The notes beneath the pieces are model-generated. The model ran no database searches and was not told the origin of the DNA. It worked only from the letters and a program-made list of their open reading frames with translations. Shown here piece after piece: positions 24,728-33,504 of a stretch of DNA of 64,000 nucleotides (positions within the stretch are counted from its first letter, which is position 1; each line of letters begins with the position of its first letter). Both the position numbers and the translations under genes were made by a program. This stretch comes from Nitrincola salilacus. GTDB taxonomy: Bacteria; Pseudomonadota; Gammaproteobacteria; Pseudomonadales; Balneatricaceae. The stretch covers positions 3,410,001 to 3,474,000 of the forward strand of contig NZ_CP176580.1 in assembly GCF_046271865.1 (NCBI RefSeq), in the 5' to 3' direction.

Positions 24728-25329
24728 CAGGAAGCCTCCTCATTCAGGAACCAGCTTTTTTCAAGGCAGGCACGCAGTTTCAAGCGCGCCCTGTGCAGTA
24801 TCACCCAGCAGTTCTGCTCCGATATTCCCAGGCTGTCGCAGATCTCATCCGTATCCATGCCCAGCAATTCACGCAGGGTAAAAACCCGAGCCGTGTTCGT
24901 CGGCAAATGAAATACGCAGATATCAAACACCTGCCAGAAATGATCTTTCTCCAGCGCCTGCTCAGGATCATGCCAGGGCTGGGGGATCTCGGTAGGCTCC
25001 CACATATCATTGGCAGCAAAAAAATGTTCGATATCGGGGTAATCCTCCTGCTCCAGACTGATGGTTCTTGCTTTCGCACGGCTGCGTATCTCATCCAGCA
25101 ATTTGTGCCGCAGAATACCGAACACCCAGGTTTCGAATTTTGCCTGCCCTCTGAATCTGTCCAGAGACTGATAAGCTGCCAGCAGAGCATCCTGAACCAG
25201 ATCCTCGGCCGCATACTGATCACTCAACTGCAATCTCGCAAACGCCAACAGCCTTGGTCTTACTGCCTCAAGGCGCTTTTCATACGACTCATTGTCCTGA
25301 CTGTCTGTCACTGCCCCACCACATTGCAT
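24727..25329 (-). CDS. ECF-like sigma-70 family RNA polymerase sigma factor
   Basis: Alternative sigma factor with regions 2 and 4 only. In the 200-residue protein, region 2 spans about 20-95 (RPRLLAFARLQLSDQYAAED, then FETWVFGILRHKLLDEIR). Region 4 spans about 135-190 (ARVFTLRELLGMDTDEIC, then QNCWVILHRARLKLRACL). It resembles the TIGR02943 group, which pairs with a small Cys-rich protein, as here. Start: ATG 25329 was preferred over an upstream TTG at 25347. An inverted repeat (25341-25348 and 25380-25387) flanks the presumed promoter. It lies 65 bases after the arsenosugar glycosyltransferase on the same strand, so it may share that transcript or control it. Confidence 0.9.
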   Translation of the reverse strand: MQCGGAVTDSQDNESYEKRLEAVRPRLLAFARLQLSDQYAAEDLVQDALLAAYQSLDRFRGQAKFETWVFGILRHKLLDEIRSRAKARTISLEQEDYPDIEHFFAANDMWEPTEIPQPWHDPEQALEKDHFWQVFDICVFHLPTNTARVFTLRELLGMDTDEICDSLGISEQNCWVILHRARLKLRACLEKSWFLNEEAS

Positions 25330-25394
25330 GTTATAAAGGGATCTCAACCAACTTTACGTCATATATTCATTTTTGCGTAGTTGAGATACGGTTT

Positions 25395-26027
25395 TTATGC
25401 TTTGATTCGTGGTACCAGTGCCAGAACGGGAAAGGACTCCAGCATCTGTCGCGCTCGCTGATAATCTTCCGGCCTGTCCACGTCCCAAACCTGTTCGAGT
25501 TCGGACCAGCTCAACTGAAGCCTCTGCAGATGCTCACGCGTCTGGGTCATCACCCGACCACTACCCCATTCGACGCCGCGAAACAGCTCAGGTTGAGGTT
25601 GATTCAGGCCAACCAGTGCATAACCTCCATCTTCTGCAGGCAGAAACACTGCGTCATGCGTCTTCAGTTCAGCAGCACAGCGCTGCAACAGTTCAGGTGT
25701 CAGCACCGGGCAGTCGCTGCCGATCAGCAGCAGAGGCGTCTGATGCGTGTTGAACAGATGAATGATCCTTTCGCCAAGATCACTCCCCTGCTGCTGAAAC
25801 CGCTCGACACCAAAGCGACGGCTGATCTCAATCAGAAACGGGTGATCCCTGTCGCCGGCGCACCAGAGTTGAACCGGCGACAGTTGGCTCTCGAGTGCTG
25901 TATTCAATGTTCGCAGCACCAGTTGCTGATGTACGCCCGCCGCTGCCTCGGCACTCATCAGCGGCATCAGCCGTGTTTTGCACTGCCCTGGTACAGGTGC
26001 CTTGGCAAAGATCGCCAAAGCGGTCAT
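25395..26027 (-). CDS. Arsenosugar-type glycosyltransferase (TIGR04282 family)
   Basis: Glycosyltransferase-like protein of the GT-A fold found beside ArsS. The 210 residues begin TALAIFAKAPVPGQCKTRL, the diagnostic opening of this family, and contain IGSDCPVLTPELL, a nucleotide-sugar/metal site, plus GGYALVGL. ATG 26027 overlaps the stop of the preceding glycosyltransferase as ATGA, so longer upstream versions of the frame are not genuine. It is the fifth gene of the arsS operon. Families TIGR04282 and TIGR04283 co-occur with arsS; exact substrates are not established to my knowledge. Confidence 0.88.
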   Translation of the reverse strand: MTALAIFAKAPVPGQCKTRLMPLMSAEAAAGVHQQLVLRTLNTALESQLSPVQLWCAGDRDHPFLIEISRRFGVERFQQQGSDLGERIIHLFNTHQTPLLLIGSDCPVLTPELLQRCAAELKTHDAVFLPAEDGGYALVGLNQPQPELFRGVEWGSGRVMTQTREHLQRLQLSWSELEQVWDVDRPEDYQRARQMLESFPVLALVPRIKA

Positions 26028-26758
26028 TTGCACGTCTCCTCGTACTGACTTCCAGACTGATTCCCTTCTGGCATACGATAGCCATAGCGCACAGCCAAGG
26101 CTTCGGCCGACACACCACGCCAATAGGCAAAGCGCAAAGACCACATCAGCAAGATGGTGCGCCAGAGCCCCTTCTCCTGCCAGCGCCGCCCGGAAGTGGT
26201 GACGCGCGCGCGCAGGCACAGAGGGCGTTGCAGCGAGCCCAGACGGCAACTGATCTCGATATCCTCCATCAGCGGTTGCTCGGGAAAGCCCCCAACCGAT
26301 TCAAACAGCCCGCGGCTGACAAAGAGCGCCTGATCGCCAGTCGCAATACCGCTCAGACGCGAACGCAGATTAATCATCCAAGCCACCACCCTGAGCATCG
26401 GATGTGATCCGGAAATGTTCACATCATAACGCCCCCAGACACGAGATGAGTCTGGCCAGCGGATCAACAACGCCTGCAGCGCTACCAGCTCGAGCTGCGT
26501 ATCCAGATGCAGGAACAGCAACCGATCAGTACGGGCATGCGCTGCACCCAGATTCATCTGTGTTGCTCGCCCCGGCGCGCATTGCAGCACAATATCCACG
26601 AGGGGGCCGGCATGCTCCAGAGTACCGTCCTGACTGCCACCATCCACCAGAATCAGCTCGGCATGTTCCCGCAGTGGTTGCAGCCGATTCAACTGCGTCT
26701 GGATCATCGCAGCCTCATTCAGAACCGGAATAATGATCGATAAACGCGGCTCAGCCAT
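26024..26758 (-). CDS. Arsenosugar-type family 2 glycosyltransferase (TIGR04283 family)
   Basis: Family 2 glycosyltransferase, about 244 residues from ATG 26758. It opens with RLSIIIPVLNEA, followed by LILVDGGSQDGT (nucleotide-sugar binding), FLHLDTQL (the metal-binding DxD-like site) and GGFPEQPLMEDIE (catalytic ED). The family typically lies in arsenosugar loci beside arsS. The 26758 start is preferred over 26776 because a GCGAGG site precedes it and the overlap with the sterol-desaturase gene shrinks to eight bases. It presumably transfers a sugar onto an arsenic-containing or lipid acceptor; that is inference. Confidence 0.88.
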   Translation of the reverse strand: MAEPRLSIIIPVLNEAAMIQTQLNRLQPLREHAELILVDGGSQDGTLEHAGPLVDIVLQCAPGRATQMNLGAAHARTDRLLFLHLDTQLELVALQALLIRWPDSSRVWGRYDVNISGSHPMLRVVAWMINLRSRLSGIATGDQALFVSRGLFESVGGFPEQPLMEDIEISCRLGSLQRPLCLRARVTTSGRRWQEKGLWRTILLMWSLRFAYWRGVSAEALAVRYGYRMPEGNQSGSQYEETCK

Positions 26759-27593
26759 CTCTGGCCTCGCTTTCATCGCTAATGTCGGGTTGCAGGGGTG
26801 ATAAGGGTGCCAGAGGTATCTTGATCAGATCCATAAAGTTCAGACGCGCCTCATCCCGAAACTCCTTCAAACCTATCGTCATCTGCAGATGTCCATCACG
26901 CGGCTGCACCGTATAGGTACGAAACAGTTTGTCCCAGATCGATAGAAAGAACCCGAAGTTGCTGTTGGTTTCATCAGGATGGATCGAATGATGCGCTCGG
27001 TGCATATCCGGCGTTACCAGCAGTATGCGCAGCCGTCTGTCCAGTGCTGATGGCAGTCGGATATTGGCATGGGTAAAGATCGCAAAGGCATTCAGGATCA
27101 CCTCAAACGCTATCACCACCCAAGGATCGATACCGAACAGCAGCACGATCAATGCTTTGTATAACAGCGACAGGCCTATCTCAATCGGATGAAAACGCAG
27201 GCCAGTCGTGACATCCAGCTCAAGATCGGTGTGGTGCATGCGATGCAGACGCCACAGTAAGGGGATATGGTGTGTTGCCAAGTGCTGCAGCCAGATCGCC
27301 AAATCCAGCAACAGCAAGCCAATCAGCCAGAGCAGTGGCTCAGGCACCGGGAGCTGATGCAACACACCCCATTGATGCTGCTGTGCCCAGATCGCCGCAG
27401 TGACTGCCACGGCACCAATGGTCAGGCGAGCCAGCAGGCCATTCAGCAGTGTAATACCCAGATTGATTCCCCAGCGACGTACTCTGGCATAGCGCCAGGT
27501 CCGTTTCGGGCGCCACCACTCCACAACGGCACAAATGGCAAAGATACCCAGAAACGCACCCAACCTGATAACCCACTCAGCTATCATTTGCAT
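26751..27593 (-). CDS. Sterol desaturase/fatty acid hydroxylase family membrane protein
   Basis: Di-iron membrane oxygenase family, 280 residues with about four to five membrane helices. The three His clusters are visible: LQHLATHHIPLLWRLHRMHH in the first third, and near the C-terminus HRAHHSIH, with a histidine between them in the HANIRLP stretch. Members hydroxylate or desaturate sterols, fatty acids or alkylglycerol ethers. The gene starts immediately after the TVP38-reductase stop (27594) and overlaps the glycosyltransferase downstream, so it belongs to the arsS operon. A lipid-modifying enzyme here hints at an arsenolipid rather than a free arsenosugar; this is inference. Confidence 0.85.
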   Translation of the reverse strand: MQMIAEWVIRLGAFLGIFAICAVVEWWRPKRTWRYARVRRWGINLGITLLNGLLARLTIGAVAVTAAIWAQQHQWGVLHQLPVPEPLLWLIGLLLLDLAIWLQHLATHHIPLLWRLHRMHHTDLELDVTTGLRFHPIEIGLSLLYKALIVLLFGIDPWVVIAFEVILNAFAIFTHANIRLPSALDRRLRILLVTPDMHRAHHSIHPDETNSNFGFFLSIWDKLFRTYTVQPRDGHLQMTIGLKEFRDEARLNFMDLIKIPLAPLSPLQPDISDESEARDG

Positions 27594-29741
27594 TTAACCC
27601 AATCGCCAGTGATGAAAACGTTCCACCCAAGCCAGCACCCGATGCGGCACATGTGCTCTTTTCCACTCCCCGGCCGCATATTTATTTACCTCGGCCATTG
27701 TTGGGTAGATATGGATCGTTCCCAGCAATTTGTTCAATCCGATGCCGTGCTTCATCGCCAACACATATTCAGCAATCAGATCACCACTGTGGTTCCCGAC
27801 CAGTGTCACGCCCAGAATACGATCCTTGCCCGGTTCGGTCAGCACCTTGACGAAGCCATAGGCCTCACCATCGGCGATCGCCCGGTCCAGATCGTCTATT
27901 CCGAAACGAGTCACTTCGTAAGCGATCCCTTTCGCCTTCGCTTCCTGCTCATTCAGACCGACACGCGCCACCTCTGGATCAGTGAAGGTCGCCCAGGGGA
28001 TGACACGGTAATCCACCTTGAAGGATTTGAAGCCACTGAACAGCGCATTTACCGACGCATACCAGGCCTGATGAGCGGCCACATGGGTAAACTGATAAGG
28101 GCCGGTGACATCACCCACAACATAGATATTAGGATAGCGTGTCTGCAGCAGCCCATTGCTGTCGAGTGTGCCATTGTTTCTAGCCTCAATACCCAGCGCC
28201 TCCAACCCGAAGCCGCTGATGTTGGCCGTGCGCCCCAGCGCCAGCAGGACACGATCAAACGGCAGCGCCTCTTCACCCTCGGATGAAGAGGCGATCAACA
28301 CCGGCTGATCTCCTTGCCACTCAAAACGCAATGCCTGGGTATTCAGGCGCAGATCGATCCCTTCATCCCGAAATCGCTGCATTACCAGAGCGCTGGCTTC
28401 TTCGTCTTCACGCGGCATCAGGTGTGCATTACGCTGCACTTGCGTCACCTGGCTGCCCAAGCGTGCAAAGGCCTGCGCCAGCTCACAACCGATCGGTCCG
28501 CCCCCCAACACCAGCAGGCGCTTCGGCAAACTATCCAATTGCCAGAGGTTATCGGAGGTCAGATAATCCACCTGATCCAGCCCCGGCAGATCCGGCACCG
28601 CAGGACGGGCACCAGTCGCAACGATGATCGATCGTGCCGACAGCACCTGCTCTGTACCATCTGTCGCGGTGATCTTGACCTCCCAGGGTGAGATCACCTC
28701 CGCCCTGCCCTGCAACACTTCAACACCCAGTTTTGTGTAGCGCTCCACCGAATCGTGCGGCTCGATGGTATCGATCACCTGATGCACCCGTTGCATCACC
28801 CTGGAAAAATCGATCTCAGGCTGCGCCTTGCCAAGTCCATAGTGATCTGCATTACGCATCTCCTGCGCCAGTCTGGCGGAGCGGATAAGCGCCTTGGATG
28901 GCACACAACCGGTGTTCAGGCAGTCGCCGCCCATCTTGTGCTGCTCGACAAGTGTCACCTTCGCTTTGACCGCCGCGGCGATATAAGCGCTGACCAAACC
29001 ACCACTGCCTGCCCCGATCACGATCAGATTGCGATCGAAACGACTGGGCTTGCTCCAGCCCTTATACACCTGATGCGCCTTGATCCGATCGACGATACGC
29101 CGCGCCAGCAGAGGAAACACACCCAGCAGCACAAACGCTCCCAGCAGCTCAATGGATAGAATCCCCGACAAAGAATCAATGCGTGCCAACTGAGTACCAG
29201 CATTCACATAGACAATCGTGCCGGCCAGCATGCCAACCTGACTGACCCACCAGTAGGTCCAGACCCGCATTCTGGTCAGCCCCATCACCAGATTGATGAC
29301 GAAGAAGGGAAACAACGGTACCAGCCTCAAGGTAAACAGGTAGAAGCCACCCTCACGCGCGACACCGGCATCAATCGCCTGCATGCGCCCGGCAAAGCGT
29401 CGGCGCACCCAGTCACCGAGAAGATAGCGCGAGACCAGCATCGCCAGAGTGGCGCCCAGGGTCGAGGCAAACGACACCAGCAACAGCCCCCAGAGCAGAC
29501 CAAAGATCGCTCCCCCAGCCAGCGTCATTACCGCTGCACCCGGCAGAGACAGCGCCGTGACCAGCACATAGATACCGAAAAACACCAGGCTGGACATCAG
29601 CGGGTGCTGATCACGCCAGCTTTCCAGCGCCAGTTGTTGCGCCTTCAGATTATCCAGACTCAGTAGACTGAGCCAGCTCTGTTGCCAGGCGATGACCAGG
29701 AACAGAACAAGCAGTAAGACGACCCAGAATCTGCTTTTCAT
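27594..29741 (-). CDS. TVP38/TMEM64 membrane domain fused to FAD-dependent disulfide reductase
   Basis: A two-part protein of 715 residues. Residues about 1-230 are a VTT/TVP38-type membrane domain (PGAAVMTLAGGAIFG, then RRFAGRMQAIDAG). Residues about 240-715 are a class I pyridine-nucleotide disulfide oxidoreductase resembling mercuric reductase and dihydrolipoamide dehydrogenase. It shows the FAD site GAGSGGLVSAY, redox pair CLNTGC, NAD site LGGGPIGCELAQAF, the second FAD motif YVVGDVTG, and C-terminal HIYPTMAE. The active-site cysteines are present, but the C-terminal His-Glu pair reads HIYPTMAE, as in MerA-like proteins. ATG 29741 overlaps the arsS stop as ATGA. Substrate unknown. Confidence 0.88.
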   Translation of the reverse strand: MKSRFWVVLLLVLFLVIAWQQSWLSLLSLDNLKAQQLALESWRDQHPLMSSLVFFGIYVLVTALSLPGAAVMTLAGGAIFGLLWGLLLVSFASTLGATLAMLVSRYLLGDWVRRRFAGRMQAIDAGVAREGGFYLFTLRLVPLFPFFVINLVMGLTRMRVWTYWWVSQVGMLAGTIVYVNAGTQLARIDSLSGILSIELLGAFVLLGVFPLLARRIVDRIKAHQVYKGWSKPSRFDRNLIVIGAGSGGLVSAYIAAAVKAKVTLVEQHKMGGDCLNTGCVPSKALIRSARLAQEMRNADHYGLGKAQPEIDFSRVMQRVHQVIDTIEPHDSVERYTKLGVEVLQGRAEVISPWEVKITATDGTEQVLSARSIIVATGARPAVPDLPGLDQVDYLTSDNLWQLDSLPKRLLVLGGGPIGCELAQAFARLGSQVTQVQRNAHLMPREDEEASALVMQRFRDEGIDLRLNTQALRFEWQGDQPVLIASSSEGEEALPFDRVLLALGRTANISGFGLEALGIEARNNGTLDSNGLLQTRYPNIYVVGDVTGPYQFTHVAAHQAWYASVNALFSGFKSFKVDYRVIPWATFTDPEVARVGLNEQEAKAKGIAYEVTRFGIDDLDRAIADGEAYGFVKVLTEPGKDRILGVTLVGNHSGDLIAEYVLAMKHGIGLNKLLGTIHIYPTMAEVNKYAAGEWKRAHVPHRVLAWVERFHHWRLG

Positions 29742-30715
29742 CCTCGTAAATCCTGGTCTGCCAGAGCACCACCACAACTGGAGCCCTGACCGGCAGTACA
29801 GCCATAGCAGTGATCGGCAATCGCAATGGGGTCTCCCTCGAAATCACGTTCCAGCAGCTCTGCGATATGTACCTGCCGATGCGAATCGCCCAGCGGCATC
29901 TGCAACTGCTGATTGAAATCACAATCATGAACATAGCCATGCCAGTCAACCGATATCAGACTGCGACACATCAGGGTATCCAGCGTGGTGGGATTAAATG
30001 AGTTGCGTAGCAGTTGCATGTAAGGGTCAAACTGACCTTTGGATACCAGTGTGCTGCCAAAGCGCTGAATCGGCATATTGGCCAGCGTAAACAACTGATT
30101 GAAATGAATACCGTAGCGTGTTTGCAGCTCGCGTTTATAGGCGGCCTCCAGCTCCACTTGTGACGGTGGCAAGCTGGGGCCCTGAGGGTTATATACCAGA
30201 TTCAGGACCAGACCCGATCCCTCTTCACCATAACCCAGTGCATTTAGCTGCTTAAGACCGGCAATACTCGCCTTAAACACACCGTTACCACGCTGAGCAT
30301 TGACGTTATCTTCCAGGTAGCAGGGCAAGGAAGCGACAATATCCACTCGATTCTGCGCCAGAAACTCAGCCGTATCCTCCTGCCCGGGCTCAGACAGAAT
30401 GGTCAGATTACAGCGATCGATCACCTTCACATCACGCTGACGTAACTCGCTCACCAAGCGCCTGAAATGAGGGTTCATCTCGGGAGCACCGCCAGTCAGG
30501 TCTGCCAGACCGATACCATGCCGATCCACCAGCTCCAACATCAGCGCCATCGTATCCCAGTCCATCTCCTCCTTGCGCTTCGGGCTGGCCGCAACATGGC
30601 AGTGCACACAGGACTGATTACAGCGATAGGTGATATTGGCCTGAAGTGTATCCAGCTTCTTGCGCCGCAAGGGCGGAAAATCGGTGGCGATCAGTTTGGG
30701 TAACATGGCATGCAT
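29738..30715 (-). CDS. arsS: ArsS-like radical SAM enzyme for arsenosugar biosynthesis
   Basis: Radical S-adenosylmethionine enzyme that builds the 5'-deoxyadenosyl-arsenic intermediate of arsenosugars. The 325 residues contain the cluster motif CNQSCVHC (CxxxCxxC, near residues 32-39), the SAM-binding TGGAPEMN, and a C-terminal Cys-rich domain (DUF3641) with HDCDFNQQL and CYGCTAGQGSSCGGAL. This matches the ArsS family (TIGR04167). The start ATG 30715 has AGGGAG six bases upstream. It heads a five-gene overlapping operon. The methyltransferase ArsM, which normally supplies dimethylarsenite, is not in the window. Confidence 0.92.
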   Translation of the reverse strand: MHAMLPKLIATDFPPLRRKKLDTLQANITYRCNQSCVHCHVAASPKRKEEMDWDTMALMLELVDRHGIGLADLTGGAPEMNPHFRRLVSELRQRDVKVIDRCNLTILSEPGQEDTAEFLAQNRVDIVASLPCYLEDNVNAQRGNGVFKASIAGLKQLNALGYGEEGSGLVLNLVYNPQGPSLPPSQVELEAAYKRELQTRYGIHFNQLFTLANMPIQRFGSTLVSKGQFDPYMQLLRNSFNPTTLDTLMCRSLISVDWHGYVHDCDFNQQLQMPLGDSHRQVHIAELLERDFEGDPIAIADHCYGCTAGQGSSCGGALADQDLRG

Positions 30716-30760
30716 GGACAGCTCCCTGGGTGGCTGATTGAATAGTGTTCATTGAGAATA

Positions 30761-30846
30761 CAACCCTTCCAGTATGAAGGAATTGGCTTCAACTATGACT
30801 GAGTCGTAAGAGATACGCACTTCCTTACAGTCTGGGTTGTTTTTTT
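30761..30846 (+). ncRNA. Candidate structured RNA ending in a T-run
   Basis: In the 440-base gap between arsS and the next gene, CAACCC (30761-30766) can pair with GGGTTG (30834-30839), which is followed by seven Ts (30840-30846). Inside are CCTTC/GAAGG (30765-30780) and GTAAG/CTTAC (30806-30828), the latter extendable by GACT/AGTC with a 5-base bulge. The T-run favours a plus-strand transcript with an intrinsic terminator; on the minus strand the same element would lie in the arsS leader. Two bases are shared between the outer stem and the first hairpin, so both cannot form fully together. Nothing else was recognised in 30716-31154. Confidence 0.3.
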
Positions 30847-31154
30847 GTGCCCTGAGCAACAACTCCTCGAACAACGATCGCACACAATTTAGTGATACTC
30901 AGATTCGGAGCCTTCATTCTCAGGGCGTCCAGAGTGCTAAACAACTCCTTCTACAGGATATACCATCCTCATCTCCTTTTTGATCAAAACAGCAATGAAG
31001 GTGGCATCGTTCAAACGAATAGGGTAATTATCTGTAAGGATAGGTTATGAGTGTACGACTACCCCATGTGCAGGCAAATCCCTGCAAGGCAAAGTCTATC
31101 TGATATTCAGAGGGCTCTGGACAGCTAATCTCTCTAGAACAAGGAGCAGTAAGC

Positions 31155-33314
31155 ATGACTCAACAGGGCGCCAAAGCGGCTGAAAAGCTCCGGCAACTGC
31201 TGGGATGCCGCCTATGCTGGAGAGTCACTGCAGCGGTGTTTATGAGTATTCTGTTTATTGAGGCCGCCATTCTGATTCCCTCTTATGTGAACTATGAGCG
31301 GGATCGACTATTGGCCATTGCCGAATCCGGTCGTCAGGTGATCAAAGCTACTCTGGGTGTTCCGAACCTCCCGGTTGAACAGAAGTTCAGCCAACTCGAC
31401 AGTATGCCCGATACCCTTCTGATTACTGGTGTGCGTATTTATGCCGCAGATGGATCGCTGCAGTTCAAAAGTGGCGAAGCACTGACAACCCAACCCTCAG
31501 CAGAACAGAGACACCGGCGCATTGAGGACGGCACACGTCTTGAGGTCCGACTGACACCAAGCGATCTGGGTAGTCATTACACCGCCGAGATCCGCCTGGA
31601 TACCAGCCAGGTATCCGCAGAGCTGGTCGCGTTTGTCTGGCGCATACTCGGCCTTGTCCTGCTGATCGCTTTTTTCGTGACGGTCACAACCATGCTGGTC
31701 GTCCATCTGCTGATGCTCGGCCCCACACTGTTTCTGCGTAGTCGCATGCAACTGGCCAGTGAAGACCCGGGCCACCCATTGCGCTATCTCAGCTCACTCA
31801 AGCGCCACGATGAACTGGGCGATCTTTCACGTGCCTATGATGGACTGCTTACCCGTGCCTCAGCCAACCTTGAATCACTGGCGATGCGTGAGCAGGAGCT
31901 GGAAAATATCAATGCCAGTCTGGATGCTCGCGTGCAGAAGCGCACTCAGGAATTGACCCGCGTGAATATCCAGTTGCAACAGGAGATCAAGGAGCGCATG
32001 GCCTATGAGGAGACCCTGCGCTATCAACGCAGTCATGATCCACTGACCGAGCTACCCAATCTCGCGAGCTTTCAGGATCGACTGCAACAGAGTCTGCAAC
32101 AGACTAATCCGGGCGCCTCTAAACTCGCCGTCCTGATGTTGGGGCTGAGCGACTTTGCGTCCATTAACGCCATCGGCGGGCACGAGGCCGGTGATGAAGT
32201 ACTGAAGACGGCCAGTGAGCGCTTATGCAGCATACTGGGAACGGCGCACACCCTGGCCAGAGTCGGTGGTGATATCTTCGGGATCATCTTGCCTGAGTTC
32301 ACAGATGCAACCGTGACCGCCGCTCTGGGCGAAGAGCTGGTTGCAGCTGTGAGCCAGCCGTATCGCATCGATGCCCACACCTTCACCTGTGGGGCGAATG
32401 TCGGGATTGCGGTCTTTCCTGATGATGGGGACGATTTCTCAATCCTGATCCGCCACGCCGATCTCGCACTGAGTAATGCCAAGCTGGAAAAAACACAGAC
32501 CGTACACTTCTTTGTCGAAGGCATGAACAAACAGGTCGAGCAGCGCAACCGCCGTCTCAGCCAGCTCAAGCAGGCACTCACCGAACATCAGTTTGAAAAC
32601 TGGTATCAGCTCCAGATCCATGCCGATACAGGTCAGATCAAAGGCGCCGAGGCGCTGGTACGCTGGCATCATCCAGAGGAGGGTATCATCTCGCCTCTTG
32701 AGTTCATCCCATTTGCCGAAAGCAGCGGGCTGATCATACCGATTGGCGAACAGGTACTCAGAGAAGCCTGCCGGCAGACATCCATATGGCGCAATCAGGG
32801 TTATCCAGGTTTCATCATGGCAGTGAACCTCTCACCCAGGCAACTGAGTGTTGAAGGGCTTGAACAAAAGGTCGCCGCGATTCTGGATGAATTCGACCTG
32901 CCACCCGAAGCGCTGGAGCTGGAAATAACTGAAAGTACTGCCATGGAAGACAGTGAAGAAGCGGTCAAAACGATGCATGCACTGGCTGACATGGGTATCT
33001 CTCTGGCAGTGGATGATTTTGGAACCGGATACTCATCACTCTCCTATCTGAAACAGTTGCCAGTGCACAAAATCAAGATTGACCGCGCCTTCGTCAAGGA
33101 CCTTCCTGAAGACCAGCAGGATCTGGCCGTCTGTACGGCCGTCATCAATATTGGTGCGGCGTTGGGTCTGGATGTTCTGGCAGAAGGGGTGGAAACCCGG
33201 GAGCAGGCTGACCTGCTCAGATCGCTTGGGTGTCAGTTTTTCCAGGGCTACTACTTTGGAAAACCTCAGTCTGCAGATAAATTCAGTAAAAGCTTTCTGC
33301 AGCAAACAGCTTGA
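31155..33314 (+). CDS. Membrane GGDEF-EAL protein with degenerate GGDEF (GGDIF)
   Basis: A 719-residue c-di-GMP signalling protein. Two membrane helices (about 24-45 and 160-190) enclose a short periplasmic domain of roughly 115 residues, followed by a HAMP-like and coiled-coil linker (to about 285), GGDEF (about 290-455) and EAL (about 465-715) domains. The cyclase motif is RVGGDIF, where the catalytic Glu is replaced by Ile, so diguanylate cyclase activity is unlikely. The EAL domain keeps AEALVRW, ITESTAMED, DDFGTGYSSLSYL and AEGVE, predicting a phosphodiesterase. AAGGAGC lies seven bases before the start. It stands alone between the arsS promoter region and the DUF6088 pair. Confidence 0.9.
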   Translation: MTQQGAKAAEKLRQLLGCRLCWRVTAAVFMSILFIEAAILIPSYVNYERDRLLAIAESGRQVIKATLGVPNLPVEQKFSQLDSMPDTLLITGVRIYAADGSLQFKSGEALTTQPSAEQRHRRIEDGTRLEVRLTPSDLGSHYTAEIRLDTSQVSAELVAFVWRILGLVLLIAFFVTVTTMLVVHLLMLGPTLFLRSRMQLASEDPGHPLRYLSSLKRHDELGDLSRAYDGLLTRASANLESLAMREQELENINASLDARVQKRTQELTRVNIQLQQEIKERMAYEETLRYQRSHDPLTELPNLASFQDRLQQSLQQTNPGASKLAVLMLGLSDFASINAIGGHEAGDEVLKTASERLCSILGTAHTLARVGGDIFGIILPEFTDATVTAALGEELVAAVSQPYRIDAHTFTCGANVGIAVFPDDGDDFSILIRHADLALSNAKLEKTQTVHFFVEGMNKQVEQRNRRLSQLKQALTEHQFENWYQLQIHADTGQIKGAEALVRWHHPEEGIISPLEFIPFAESSGLIIPIGEQVLREACRQTSIWRNQGYPGFIMAVNLSPRQLSVEGLEQKVAAILDEFDLPPEALELEITESTAMEDSEEAVKTMHALADMGISLAVDDFGTGYSSLSYLKQLPVHKIKIDRAFVKDLPEDQQDLAVCTAVINIGAALGLDVLAEGVETREQADLLRSLGCQFFQGYYFGKPQSADKFSKSFLQQTA

Positions 33315-33504
33315 ACCCTTCCATCACTTCACGACTGTCACAATCAGGAGTCGCCCCCTGAGAAATTCACAAAGCTCTAAAGTCTTATTATTTACTTAAT
33401 ATACAGATAATTACGATAAAAAAACCACTCCACAACCGTTTACTTCAACTTGCATAACGTCATAAAAAATGCTAGTTTTTCTGACATAAGTGGAGGCTTA
33501 AACC

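Noticed and set aside
24673..25380. 235-codon plus-strand frame opposite the sigma factor
   Set aside because: The minus strand carries clear sigma regions 2 and 4 and a coupled zinc-finger gene.
27267..28286. 339-codon plus-strand frame opposite the sterol-desaturase and reductase genes
   Set aside because: It crosses two real genes on the other strand and shows no domain.
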